Program-made: the position numbers and the translations under genes
Assembly (NCBI RefSeq): GCF_013618475.1
Contig: NZ_JABJVN010000010.1
Span: 62,001 to 126,000, forward strand
Reading direction: 5' to 3'
DNA: 64,000 bases
Origin: Saccharibacillus deserti
GTDB lineage: Bacteria > Bacillota > Bacilli > Paenibacillales > Paenibacillaceae
In this document: piece after piece, positions 8,989-17,349 of the stretch
How positions within the stretch are numbered: position 1 is the stretch's first letter
Layout of the letters: each line of letters begins with the position of its first letter
Notes under the pieces: model-generated
The model's input: the letters and a program-made list of their open reading frames with translations, nothing else
Database searches by the model: none
Told to the model about the DNA's origin: nothing

Positions 8989-9016
8989 AAAAAAGGCACC
9001 GCTTAAGAGCGGTACC
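8989..9016 (-). terminator. Terminator of the mannan regulator gene
   Basis: Minus strand hairpin GGTACCGC-TCTTAA-GCGGTGCC followed by TTTTTT. It separates the regulator transcript from the GH125 promoter, so the operon has its own initiation. Confidence 0.85.
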
Positions 9017-9059
9017 TGTGTAAAACAATGAAATGGTGGAGCGGCGCTTCGTAGGGCGT

Positions 9060-10226
9060 TCAATGGCCAGGAACGACGGCCGTCGAAGATCCGGGTACCA
9101 GCTCGGCCGGAAGCCGGACTTCCGCGGCCGGCTGATTCCCCGACAGAATACCCAACACCGTCTCGATCGCCAAGCGGCCCATTTCTTCTTCTTTTTGCCG
9201 GATATGCGTAAACAGATAGCCTTCCCCGACATTCAGCGTCGGACTGTCGAAGCAGACGATCGACAGATCTTCCGGCACTCTTTTGCCCAAACGTTCCGCC
9301 GCCGCTTTGGCCAGCAGCGCAATGTAGTATTCGATCGCCAAAAAAGCCGTGATTCCGGGATTCCGTTCGAGATGCTCCGCAATTCGCCGGATCTCCTGTT
9401 CGATATTGCTCTCATAGAAAGCATCCGGGAGGGTCGCCGTAATATCGTTGATCCACAGCGCGCGATCGACCGCGATGCCGTCGTCGGCATGGGCGCGCAC
9501 GAATCCTTCGATCCGTTCTTCGATCGCCGTCGTATCGCGGGGCGGAGGCGACAGCAGCGCGATATGCCGATGGCCCAGACCGAACAAATGCCGCACAGCC
9601 TGCGCAGCCGCTTCCGTATTGTCCGTGCTGATCGAAGCGGCGGCCACTCCTTTGAGTTTGCGGTCGATCAGCACCAGAGGAAACTCCGCAATCACAAGCT
9701 TGAGAATTTCCGCATTGAAATATTCGCCCTGGGCCGGAAAAACGATCAGTCCGTCCACGCCGAGGCTGCGCATTTTCTGGATCGCCGATTCTTCGCTGGC
9801 CTGATTGCCGAAAGTCCGTCTCAATACCAAAAAGCAGTCGTTCTTGCGCGTGAATTCTTCCATGCTGTAGAGCAGGCGCGTTCCGTAACTGGCGGAAAAA
9901 TCGGTTAATACAAGCCCGATCATTCTTTCTTTGGCTGCGGAAATGCTGCGGTCGGCCGACGGGACGACCGCAGCGCCGGGACGGATCCCGTCCGAAGGAT
10001 CGGGAGCGACAAAAGAGCCGCGGCCCGGCATCCGCACGATCGCGCCTTCCGCCGCCAGCAGATCCAGCGCTTTCTTGCTTGTGATCCGGCTGACCCCGTA
10101 TTCGTCGGCCAGTTCTTTTTCCGAAGGGATTTTGTCTCCTTTGCGGTACACGCCCGTCTCGATCAGGCTGCGGGTTTCGTTGAATATTTTTTCATACATG
10201 GGTATGGAAGAAGATGCATCTTTCAA
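9060..10226 (-). CDS. GntR/AraR-type transcriptional regulator of the mannan operon
   Basis: A 388-residue regulator that joins an N-terminal GntR winged helix (about residues 10-80, EKELADEYGVSRITSKKALD, then GRGSFVA) to a LacI-type sugar-binding core (about 105-385: GLVLTDFSASYGTRLLYSM, VFPAQG, LIDRKL, IALLSPPP). This architecture is that of AraR: a repressor released by a sugar. The start is placed at TTG 10226, because AGGAGGGG lies 8-9 bases upstream; upstream in-frame starts lack a site, and ATG at 10130-10199 would trim the first helix. It is upstream of GH125 on the same strand, and its own promoter also overlaps an ATAACA/TGTTAT palindrome, suggesting autoregulation. Confidence 0.9.
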   Translation of the reverse strand: MKDASSSIPMYEKIFNETRSLIETGVYRKGDKIPSEKELADEYGVSRITSKKALDLLAAEGAIVRMPGRGSFVAPDPSDGIRPGAAVVPSADRSISAAKERMIGLVLTDFSASYGTRLLYSMEEFTRKNDCFLVLRRTFGNQASEESAIQKMRSLGVDGLIVFPAQGEYFNAEILKLVIAEFPLVLIDRKLKGVAAASISTDNTEAAAQAVRHLFGLGHRHIALLSPPPRDTTAIEERIEGFVRAHADDGIAVDRALWINDITATLPDAFYESNIEQEIRRIAEHLERNPGITAFLAIEYYIALLAKAAAERLGKRVPEDLSIVCFDSPTLNVGEGYLFTHIRQKEEEMGRLAIETVLGILSGNQPAAEVRLPAELVPGSSTAVVPGH

Positions 10227-10259
10227 AAACTTTCCCCTCCTGTTCGGCTTAAGGTTTAT

Positions 10260-10294
10260 ATAACAATATATCATGTTATGTACATACCTGTCCA
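10260..10294 (-). promoter_or_regulatory. Promoter and candidate operator of the mannan regulator
   Basis: Minus strand TGGACA (10294-10289), 18-base spacer, TATATT (10270-10265). Over the -10 lies an inverted repeat ATAACA-N8-TGTTAT (10260-10279), which uses the same half-site letters as the GH125 operator but shorter arms. It fits autorepression by the regulator. Confidence 0.55.
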
Positions 10295-10338
10295 TGCAGT
10301 CGGTTTCTTTTCGCTTTCCGCTGCCTCCTCTTCATCGC

Positions 10339-10364
10339 AAAAACGCCCGGCAGGATGCCGGACG
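10339..10364 (-). terminator. Terminator of the CBS-domain gene
   Basis: Minus strand hairpin CGTCCGGCA-TCC-TGCCGGGCG followed by TTTTT, 27 bases after the CBS gene stop codon. Confidence 0.85.
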
Positions 10365-10390
10365 TCGATGCTTTTTCCAATCACGGAACT

Positions 10391-10912
10391 CTATTTCGAT
10401 TTCCGGTTCGGCGTATTCTCCAAATCTTCCGCATGGACGACTCCGAAAAATTCGCCGCCGCGCATCACAATCACCGCGTCTTTGCGCGTGCGCGAAGGAC
10501 GCGATTTCGCCCGTTCCCGCACCGTCTCGACCGATACGGAAAAATCGACGGTCAGCGGATAAAGATCCATCAGCCGGCCGATCGGCAGCTCATACAAATG
10601 TTCGGGATCGTATTCCGCGTTCATCTGGATATAAAAAGATTCGCTCATGACAAGGCCTACCGGCCGTCTGCGTTCGTCGCAGATGACGCAGCAGGATTCA
10701 AGCGGGCGCTCAAGCAGCAGCCGCTGCGTCTCGCCGCAGGTCGCGGAAATCGGCAGCACCGGTACCGGCGCCGTCCACATTCCGATCGATCCCTCCGTCT
10801 CTTCGTTTGATACCGGAAGGCTCCACCCTTCTGCGTTCCAGACCAGGGCCTTCATGGCTTCGCTGTTATTCACGCCCACACGGCGAACGTATTCTTTATG
10901 GATTGAGGTCAT
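10391..10912 (-). CDS. CBS-domain protein
   Basis: A 173-residue cytoplasmic protein with what looks like a CBS pair: PISATCGETQRLLLERPLES then CCVICDERRRPVGLVMSESF, and a second half with PLTVDFSVSVETVRERAKSR and DAVIVMRGGEFFGVVHAEDL. CBS pairs usually bind adenosine nucleotides and regulate a partner; no catalytic domain is fused here. The start is ATG at 10912, with AAAGGAG 9 bases upstream; an in-frame extension to 11002 has no site. The gene is flanked by its own terminator and by the copper genes upstream. Partner unknown. Confidence 0.75.
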   Translation of the reverse strand: MTSIHKEYVRRVGVNNSEAMKALVWNAEGWSLPVSNEETEGSIGMWTAPVPVLPISATCGETQRLLLERPLESCCVICDERRRPVGLVMSESFYIQMNAEYDPEHLYELPIGRLMDLYPLTVDFSVSVETVRERAKSRPSRTRKDAVIVMRGGEFFGVVHAEDLENTPNRKSK

Positions 10913-11082
10913 CGTGTCCAACTCCTTTCTCTCGAAGCCCGGGCGATCGGAGCAAATCCGTCGCGATCTTTGTTCCCGCTCCTGCCAAGCTTTATCCGTC
11001 ATCTTACGGGGCGAGGATCAGCGGCGTTCAAGAGAATTGTAACTTCGGAGTAAAGTTTGAAGCTTGATCGGAGACCGGGTGG

Positions 11083-11862
11083 TTATTTGCGTCTGCGCAT
11101 CGCGAGCGCCGCTCCGGACAAGCCGATCGCCACAATCGACAGGGCCAGCGTGACATAGAGCAGCACATTGTCGGACGAAGCGGCCGGCGCGTCGGATTCG
11201 GTATCTGCAGGTACGGACGCCGGATCGGACACCGCGGAATCGGTCGGCGCCGCCGCTTCTTCCGCAGTATCCGGTACAGTTGTGTCGGTCGCCCCGTCGG
11301 CCGGTACCGCTGCCGGGTCGCTGACTGCCGGCTCTTTATCCGAAGAAACGGTTTGTCCGTGCGCGTTCGCGGCCGCCTCGCCGGTGTCCGAACCGATCGT
11401 CGTTACGGAATGCGGCGTGTCCGCTTCTTCGTCGCCTGTCCATTCCACGATACTGCCGTCCGCGTAATACTGGAACGCATCCCAGGCAAGCTCTCCCTGC
11501 TGCTCCGGGTTTTTCACGACAAAGGTAAAGCGCTGGAACTGCCCGGCCGCAATGCCGTCTCCTTCCGCTTCCCAGGTTACGGTTCCGGCGGCTTCGTCGA
11601 CAGCGGTCGTCCAGCCGGGAATCGGTTCATACTGCTGGAACTCGGCGCCTTGCGGTATTTTGAGCACGACTTTGTTGGTGTTGATCTCTTTCTCGACCGG
11701 AACTTTCATCGTATACGTTTCCCAGGCTCCCGTGCCGGATTCTTTGGGCATCACGGTCACGTGGGCGCTGGCGGCAGCGGTAAAGATCAGAAAAGCCGCG
11801 GAAGCCGGAGCCGTCAGAGTGAGCAGTTTTTTCCACATTGTACGGTTTGTTGTCGTTTTCAT
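11083..11862 (-). CDS. ycnI: YcnI-family copper-binding membrane protein (DUF1775)
   Basis: A 259-residue exported protein. A signal peptide ends at ASA-HVTV, so the mature protein starts with His34, the copper ligand conserved in YcnI. The DUF1775 beta-sandwich spans about residues 34-160 (YTMKVPVEKEINTNKVVLKI, PGWTTAVDEAAGTVTW, FTFVVKNPE). An Ala/Asp/Ser/Thr-rich linker with near repeats (AVSDPAAVPAD, AVSDPASVPAD) leads to a C-terminal membrane anchor (LLYVTLALSIVAIGLSGAALAM) and RRRK. It lies 48 bases after ycnJ, so the two form a copper trafficking operon. Confidence 0.93.
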   Translation of the reverse strand: MKTTTNRTMWKKLLTLTAPASAAFLIFTAAASAHVTVMPKESGTGAWETYTMKVPVEKEINTNKVVLKIPQGAEFQQYEPIPGWTTAVDEAAGTVTWEAEGDGIAAGQFQRFTFVVKNPEQQGELAWDAFQYYADGSIVEWTGDEEADTPHSVTTIGSDTGEAAANAHGQTVSSDKEPAVSDPAAVPADGATDTTVPDTAEEAAAPTDSAVSDPASVPADTESDAPAASSDNVLLYVTLALSIVAIGLSGAALAMRRRK

Positions 11863-11910
11863 TTGAAAAGATCCCGCCTTTTGATTTTTTTGTGTTGGAT
11901 TAGGCCGTTG

Positions 11911-13593
11911 TTATTCCTGTACTTCCATCGTAAAAGTCCGGTCGGCCTGTTCGAACTTCTCGGACAAGGCATGGACATCGACGTTCCACTGCCCGCCGCT
12001 GCCGAAATACAAACCGGATGCCCGATAGCTGCCGTCCGGCTGCGCTTCGGCGATCACTTCGGTACGTTCGTCGGGTTGACTCTGCGGCGCCATATTGAGG
12101 GTGACCTGCTGCCAATCGGTGCGCGGCTTGCCCTCCGCATCGGTCAAGCGAACGGTAAAAGTCGAGGTTCCGACTTGAAGCGGGTTGACCTCAAGCGAAA
12201 TGACCGTGTTCTCCGCCTGTTCCGCCGGCTGCGTATCGGCAAAACTCTCCGGCGCGGCTGCCGCGGGCTGCGGGGTCGACACGTTCGTCAGCAGTCCCGC
12301 TACCGCCAGCACGACAATCCCGATCGCCATTTCGGCCGCCAGCGAGACGGTGCCCCGCGATTCGCCTTGGCGCCGGGCGCGTCTGAAATGGACGAATCCG
12401 AGCGTCATCATTACCAGCAGCAGCACGATTTTGATCAGAATAAGCCGGCCGTACAGACTCGTCAGCAAATCCGACCAGGCCGGCACATGCGCAAGGCTCA
12501 TGACGACCCCGCTCAGCACAAGCGCGATCACCGAAGCGAACGCCCACGGCGTGAAGCGTCGGAACGCTTTTTGCCAGAACGGAGGCCCTTCGCCCGCCGC
12601 GGCCGGCAGAGCCAGCAGCAGCATCAGCATGCCTCCGACCCAGGCCGAAGCGCCGAGCAGATGCAGCGTGTCCGCCATCACTTGGCCGAACACGTTCGGC
12701 GAACCCGCCGCATGCCCGGTCAGCGCCTTCGTGACAAGCAGCAGAACGAATCCGATGATGACGATCGTCCAATGGCCGCCCCTTTTGCCCCAGGCCATCA
12801 CGTCGTTGACGATGACCGCTCCCGCGATCAGCATAAGCAGCAGAATTTGCAGCAGGAACATCCGCCCCGAAGACGTACCTTCGAGCGTCTGGCTCAGGAT
12901 TTCCCGGCCGAACGCTTCGCTCCACGGTACGTCGGCGAACAGCTTCGCCTGCAGCGGCAGCCCGATCAGAATGACCAGCAGCAGTCCGGCCTGCGAGGCC
13001 CAGAAGACGATCCGCGCCGGACGGGTCGCACGCTTGATGCCGCGCAGATCCGCGGGCAGCAGGAAAGCCAGATACAGCATACTTCCCGCTGCAAGCGAGA
13101 GCAGCGTATATAGGGCGGCCCGCTGGACGACCGTATCGGCCGATGGCGTGTAATTGTCTTCGCCGCCGGCTACGCCGGCGTCGGTCAGCACGCCGTCCGA
13201 GCCGACTCCGAAACGGACCGTGCCGCGGATCGGATGGCCGTCGGCCGAGACAACGCGCCATTTCATCGTATAAATACCGTCCGGATATTCTTCTTCGACC
13301 TCCGCCACGACCACATGCGAATCGTCCGGCGACACGAGCGCTTCCCCGACCGGCATATCTTCGCCTTTGGTATTCGTGATGCCGATCGACAGAAATTCGC
13401 CCTGGATCGTCTCGTTGAAGTTCAGCTCGATCCCGCCGGGCATCTGCGCCACCGAGGTTTGATCGCCCGGGTTCGACGAGAGAAGCGTGGCGTGCGCCGA
13501 AGCGAGTCCCGGCAGAAGGGTCAGCGCCGCGATCCATGCCGCAAGTATCGGAAGCAGCACGAACCTTTTGCTTGTTTTCCATATGTCTTTCAT
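11911..13593 (-). CDS. ycnJ: YcnJ-like CopC-CopD fusion, copper import protein
   Basis: A 560-residue membrane protein. The signal peptide ends at ASA-HATLL, giving the N-terminal His34 of CopC, and SHVVVAEVEEE with DGIYTMKWRVVSADGHPIRG complete the CopC domain (to about residue 135). About eight membrane segments of CopD follow (about 155-430), and an extracellular YtkA-like domain is at the C-terminus (ISLEVNPLQVGTSTFTVRLT, MAPQSQPDERTEV). B. subtilis YcnJ is a copper importer induced by copper limitation. The start is ATG at 13593 after AAAGGAAG. It is followed by ycnI and preceded by a two-component system on the same strand. Confidence 0.92.
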   Translation of the reverse strand: MKDIWKTSKRFVLLPILAAWIAALTLLPGLASAHATLLSSNPGDQTSVAQMPGGIELNFNETIQGEFLSIGITNTKGEDMPVGEALVSPDDSHVVVAEVEEEYPDGIYTMKWRVVSADGHPIRGTVRFGVGSDGVLTDAGVAGGEDNYTPSADTVVQRAALYTLLSLAAGSMLYLAFLLPADLRGIKRATRPARIVFWASQAGLLLVILIGLPLQAKLFADVPWSEAFGREILSQTLEGTSSGRMFLLQILLLMLIAGAVIVNDVMAWGKRGGHWTIVIIGFVLLLVTKALTGHAAGSPNVFGQVMADTLHLLGASAWVGGMLMLLLALPAAAGEGPPFWQKAFRRFTPWAFASVIALVLSGVVMSLAHVPAWSDLLTSLYGRLILIKIVLLLVMMTLGFVHFRRARRQGESRGTVSLAAEMAIGIVVLAVAGLLTNVSTPQPAAAAPESFADTQPAEQAENTVISLEVNPLQVGTSTFTVRLTDAEGKPRTDWQQVTLNMAPQSQPDERTEVIAEAQPDGSYRASGLYFGSGGQWNVDVHALSEKFEQADRTFTMEVQE

Positions 13594-13687
13594 TCCAGTC
13601 TTCCTTTCCCTAAAGCTTTGGGTACAACGTTCTTCCGCGTGCCTGGCAGGCAGTTGCCTGCGTATCCGCTCCGATCGGCCGCAGCGG

Positions 13688-14356
13688 TCATCGCTCGCCG
13701 CCGAATCCGTCACGGCCGACCCAGCCTTTTTCCATGGCGTACCGGGTCAGCTGCACGCGGTTTTGCAGTTGGAGTTTTTGCAAAATATTTTTCAGATGAT
13801 TCTTGACCGTATGTTCGGAAATGCCCAGATTCTCGGCCGCTTCGCGATTGGTCAGCCCCGAGGCCACCTGCCGGAGAATGTCCCGTTCCCGCGCCGTCAG
13901 CGTATCCCCGCTTTGCTCCGGCTCGGCGGCCGGCACCGAAAATTCTTTGAGAATCTGGAAAGCCAATTCCCGGCTCAGCGGCGCTTCTTCGCTGACGATC
14001 GCCTGGAGGTATTCGATCCATGTGGACGGAGCCAGATTCTTGAGCAGATAGCCCTGCGCACCTTGTTTCAGCGCTTCCAGCAGATAAGCAATATCGTCCG
14101 AGACGGTAATCATCACGATCTTGACGTACGGATAAGCCATCTTGATCCGTCCCGTCGCTTCCAATCCGCCCATCCCGTTCATGCGGATATCCATCAGAAT
14201 CAGGTCGGGCATCCACTGTTCGGTAAACGCGATCGCTTCCGCTCCGTCCGAAACGACGCCGACCACCTCGAAAGATGGATCAAGCGACAAAATATCGCAA
14301 ATGGCTTCCTGGGCATGCTTGTGGTCGTCCACGACCAATACGCGGCATCGATTCAC
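13688..14356 (-). CDS. NarL/LuxR-type response regulator
   Basis: A 222-residue DNA-binding response regulator. The receiver domain has the acidic pair D10/D11 in VLVVDDHKH, phospho-acceptor D56 in LILMDIRMNGMGG, and Lys in GYLLKNLAP. The LuxR helix-turn-helix is at residues about 155-215 (LTAREREDILRQ-like start, GLTNREAAENLGISEHTVKN). The start codon overlaps the stop of the sensor kinase gene by 4 bases (ATGA), so translation is coupled. It is 94 bases upstream of ycnJ with no clear terminator between, so it may control, or be co-transcribed with, the copper genes. Confidence 0.93.
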   Translation of the reverse strand: MNRCRVLVVDDHKHAQEAICDILSLDPSFEVVGVVSDGAEAIAFTEQWMPDLILMDIRMNGMGGLEATGRIKMAYPYVKIVMITVSDDIAYLLEALKQGAQGYLLKNLAPSTWIEYLQAIVSEEAPLSRELAFQILKEFSVPAAEPEQSGDTLTARERDILRQVASGLTNREAAENLGISEHTVKNHLKNILQKLQLQNRVQLTRYAMEKGWVGRDGFGGER

Positions 14357-15372
14357 AGCAGCTCCTCCTCTCTGCGGAGCCGGACCGAAGTCCGTCCTTC
14401 CCGCCGGTCCAATTTGAAGGTCCAGCCCATCTGCTCCGCCCGGTCGGCCATGATCTTCAGCCCGTAACGGCCGGGCGAGGCCAGCGGATCGCCTTCGAAC
14501 CCGCGGCCGTCATCCGCGATCTCGACCGTCCAGCCGGAATGACTGCCCCGGCCGGTCACTTCCGCCCTTGTGGCATGCGCATGCTTGCGCACATTGATGA
14601 CCGCTTCGCGGATACACGCCAGCAGCTCCGCTTTCTCGCGGCTGGCCAGCGCATCGTCCGGCAGGCTCCATTCGACCCGTACGTCGATCATCGCCTCATC
14701 GGCCAGCCGGCCGACGCGCGCGGCCATCGACTCCGCGGCGGCACCGGCGGCGGCACCGGCGGCGGCACCGGCAGCGGCCTCGCCGGCCGCCTCCGCCCCG
14801 CGCTTCGGCAAGGCGTCCGGCCGCGGCGCTTGGCGGCGCGGCTGTGCGCCGCCGGACCCCGGGCCCGAAGTTTCGCCGCCCAAGGCGCCCTGACCGACGG
14901 AAACGGCTATGCCGCCCGTATTCCCGGACGCGCCTTGGGGCAGCGGCTCTCTGAGGTTCGCCAGCGCCTGGCGAACATACCGGTCCACCTCGTGGACCGT
15001 CCGGCGCACCGTCCCCAGCTCGTCGCCGAGCCCCGCCGCGCCTGCGCTTCTCTCCATCCGGTCCAGCTTGACCGATAACAGAAACAGGGACTGCGCGATC
15101 CCGTCGTGCAGCTCGCGGGCCAGCTCTTCGCGCGCTTCCAGATTCGCTTTGATTCCGCGTGCCTGCGCAAGCTCGCTTTGCATCCGTTCCAGCATGGCGA
15201 ACAGCCGGCGCAGCAGCGTGACGCTGACCAGAAAGACCAGCACCGGCGTCAGCAGGTTCCCGGCGTCCATCGACAGGACCGGCATCAGAAATTGGTGTCT
15301 CACATACTCCCACAACCCGACCACGACGGTCGGAAGAAACAAAATCAGCCATTTAATCTGCGTATAACTCAT
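14353..15372 (-). CDS. Sensor histidine kinase, NarL partner (HisKA_3 type)
   Basis: A 339-residue kinase. Two hydrophobic helices at residues about 8-25 and 40-57 have almost no extracellular loop, suggesting sensing within the membrane. The phosphorylation helix follows (REELARELHDGIAQSLFLLS, His89) and the ATP-binding domain has REAVINVRKHAHA and DDGRGFEGDP then GRYGLKIMADRAEQMGW. Between them is a long Ala/Gly-rich insert (about 180-235) encoded partly by three exact 12-base repeats. The start ATG at 15372 has GCAGGAGA upstream. It overlaps the regulator gene by 4 bases. The signal is unknown; copper or envelope stress would fit the neighbours but is a guess. Confidence 0.9.
   Translation of the reverse strand: MSYTQIKWLILFLPTVVVGLWEYVRHQFLMPVLSMDAGNLLTPVLVFLVSVTLLRRLFAMLERMQSELAQARGIKANLEAREELARELHDGIAQSLFLLSVKLDRMERSAGAAGLGDELGTVRRTVHEVDRYVRQALANLREPLPQGASGNTGGIAVSVGQGALGGETSGPGSGGAQPRRQAPRPDALPKRGAEAAGEAAAGAAAGAAAGAAAESMAARVGRLADEAMIDVRVEWSLPDDALASREKAELLACIREAVINVRKHAHATRAEVTGRGSHSGWTVEIADDGRGFEGDPLASPGRYGLKIMADRAEQMGWTFKLDRREGRTSVRLRREEELL
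14735..14770. repeat. Three exact 12-bp tandem repeats inside the kinase gene
   Basis: The unit GCGGCGGCACCG occurs three times in a row, with a partial degenerate fourth copy. It encodes an AAGA-type stretch in the kinase linker. As 12 is a multiple of three, copy changes would only lengthen or shorten the linker. Confidence 0.9.
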
Positions 15373-15507
15373 GCTCTCCTGCCTTCCCCATTTTCGCGGC
15401 GCGGCTTTTCCATTAAATTTTAACCAAAAATCCGTACCGGTATATGGCCCGTTCGGGCTACGTTTGACGTTTTTTCGACTTTTCCTTTGTTCGGAGTGCC
15501 GCAATTG

Positions 15508-15536
15508 TTCACTTATTGATCACAATCAGGTAAACT
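15508..15536 (+). promoter_or_regulatory. Probable promoter of the cardiolipin synthase gene
   Basis: TTCACT (15508-15513), 17-base spacer, TAAACT (15531-15536), about 95 bases before the start codon. Match to the sigma-A consensus is moderate. The spacer contains TGATCACA, part of a loose palindrome. Confidence 0.45.
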
Positions 15537-15631
15537 GAGCTACGGCACACCTAATTTCTTCTTTTATAAATGAAGCCCGGCTCTGCCGGATGCTCATTTG
15601 AACTCTCATTCGAAAGCGGAGGTTGCGTCAA

Positions 15632-17080
15632 TTGGAATTGTACTGGTTTGGTCAAGCCCCATGGTTTTTGCTTGTGCTGAATTTATTGTTGGCACTCACT
15701 GTCGTTTTTCTGGAACGGCGCGATATCGGGGTGACCTGGGCCTGGTTGATGGTTCTGTTTTTCCTGCCGATCGTCGGATTCGTGCTGTACCTGTTCTTCG
15801 GACAAAATCTCAGCCGCGTCAAGCGTTATCAGTTCCGGGAACAGGAGAAGATTCTGCTGCCCGGCATCTCCGTCCAGCGCCAGCAGCTGCTCGACGAAGA
15901 ACTGCAATTCAACGATCCCCGCACGGCCCGCTACCGCGAGCTGCTGCACATGAACATGGTCGGCGACTTTTCCTTGTACACGCAGGACAACGACGTTACC
16001 GTCTATGCGGACGGTACCGAGAAATTCGACGCGCTGCTCGCGGATATCGCCGGAGCGGAGCAGTACATTCACGTTCAGTATTACATTTGGCAGGATGACC
16101 GTCTCGGACGCCGCCTGATCGACGCGCTGACCGAGAAAGCCAAACAAGGCGTCGAAGTCCGCGTCCTGTACGATGCCTGGGGCAGCAAGAAGATCGGACG
16201 GCGCTTCCTCCATAACTTCCGCGAAGCGGGCGGCATGGCGGCTCCCTTTTTCCCGTCGCGCATTCCGCTGATCAACTTCAAGATGAATTACCGCAATCAC
16301 CGCAAATTGGTCATCATCGACGGTTCCTGCGGATATATCGGCGGCTTCAATGTCGGCGACGAATATCTCGGCGAGGTTAAGAAGTTCGGCTACTGGCGCG
16401 ATACGCATCTGCGGATCGAAGGCACGGCGCTGATCCAGATGCATGCGATCTTCCTGCACGACTGGAGCTTGTCCGTTCGGCAGAAGCTGCCCGAGAACGT
16501 GTTTCTTGCGGTCAGCCGCCCGTTCGAAGGCAAAGTCGGCGCGCAGATCGTCTCAAGCGGCCCCGACCAGAGCCGGGAAACGATCAAGCTCGCCTATATC
16601 AAAATGATGGACGAAGCGCGCGAGACGATCATGATCCAGACGCCGTATTTCATCCCCGACGAGAGCATGATGACCGCGCTAAAGATGGCGATCCTGTCCG
16701 GCGTCGAAGTCCATCTGATGATTCCCAAAGTGCCCGATCACAAGATGGTCTACTGGGCGTCGTATTCGTATCTCGGCGAGCTGCTGGATCTTGGAGTCAA
16801 CTGTTATCTGTACAAAAAAGGATTCCTGCACGCCAAAACGATGGTCGTCGACGGCCGCCTCGCGTCGGTCGGCACCGCCAATATGGATATCCGCAGCTAC
16901 AAGCTGAACTTCGAGGTCAACGCGATCCTGTACGATTCCGGCAAAGCCGGCGAGCTGGAAAAGCTGTTCCGCGCCGATATGGAAGACAGCGAAGTGCTGA
17001 CGGTCGAACAGTACAAGCTGCGTCCTCTGCTGCGCAAAGCGCTGGAGTCGTTCACGCGGCTGCTCTCGCCGATTCTGTAA
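15632..17080 (+). CDS. cls: Cardiolipin synthase (phospholipase D family)
   Basis: A 482-residue membrane enzyme that joins two phosphatidylglycerol molecules to cardiolipin. Two N-terminal membrane helices (WFLLVLNLLLALTVVFL and TWAWLMVLFFLPIVGFVLYL) are followed by two PLD domains with their HKD motifs: NYRNHRKLVIIDG with GGFNVGDEYLG, and FLHAKTMVVDGRLASVGTAN. The GCGGAGG site at 15616-15622 is 9 bases before TTG 15632, so this TTG is preferred over TTG 15623, which touches the site. Monocistronic, with its own promoter and terminator. Length and order match Bacillus Cls. Confidence 0.95.
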   Translation: MELYWFGQAPWFLLVLNLLLALTVVFLERRDIGVTWAWLMVLFFLPIVGFVLYLFFGQNLSRVKRYQFREQEKILLPGISVQRQQLLDEELQFNDPRTARYRELLHMNMVGDFSLYTQDNDVTVYADGTEKFDALLADIAGAEQYIHVQYYIWQDDRLGRRLIDALTEKAKQGVEVRVLYDAWGSKKIGRRFLHNFREAGGMAAPFFPSRIPLINFKMNYRNHRKLVIIDGSCGYIGGFNVGDEYLGEVKKFGYWRDTHLRIEGTALIQMHAIFLHDWSLSVRQKLPENVFLAVSRPFEGKVGAQIVSSGPDQSRETIKLAYIKMMDEARETIMIQTPYFIPDESMMTALKMAILSGVEVHLMIPKVPDHKMVYWASYSYLGELLDLGVNCYLYKKGFLHAKTMVVDGRLASVGTANMDIRSYKLNFEVNAILYDSGKAGELEKLFRADMEDSEVLTVEQYKLRPLLRKALESFTRLLSPIL

Positions 17081-17106
17081 CCGGTTCAAGCCCTCTTTTA
17101 TCCGTC

Positions 17107-17154
17107 AAAAAAATCCGCTGTCTTTCGCCACTGTGGCGATTGCAGCGGATTTTT
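17107..17154 (+). terminator. Terminator after cls
   Basis: Hairpin AAATCCGCTG / CAGCGGATTT with an inner TCGCCAC/GTGGCGA stem, followed by TTTT. It is 26 bases after the cls stop and may work in both directions. Confidence 0.88.
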
Positions 17155-17349
17155 CGTAAGCGGAAGCGGTTATCCAGCCAATTCCGGTCTCGGCCGGAAC
17201 CGGCTCGCCCAGCGCGGGCAGGTACGGCACTTTCCGATTGCAGGGCGGCGCTGCGTTCATTGCGCTCCGGAACGATTCTCCGGGCGCTCCGAGACGCGCC
17301 CACGCGCAGACGGCAGACCTGAACGGGCCGGACCGCTGCGTTTCTGCGT

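Noticed and set aside
15505-15526. FNR/CRP-type palindrome TTGTTCAC...GATCACAA
   Set aside because: The arms agree only at the outer bases, so it is not a convincing site.
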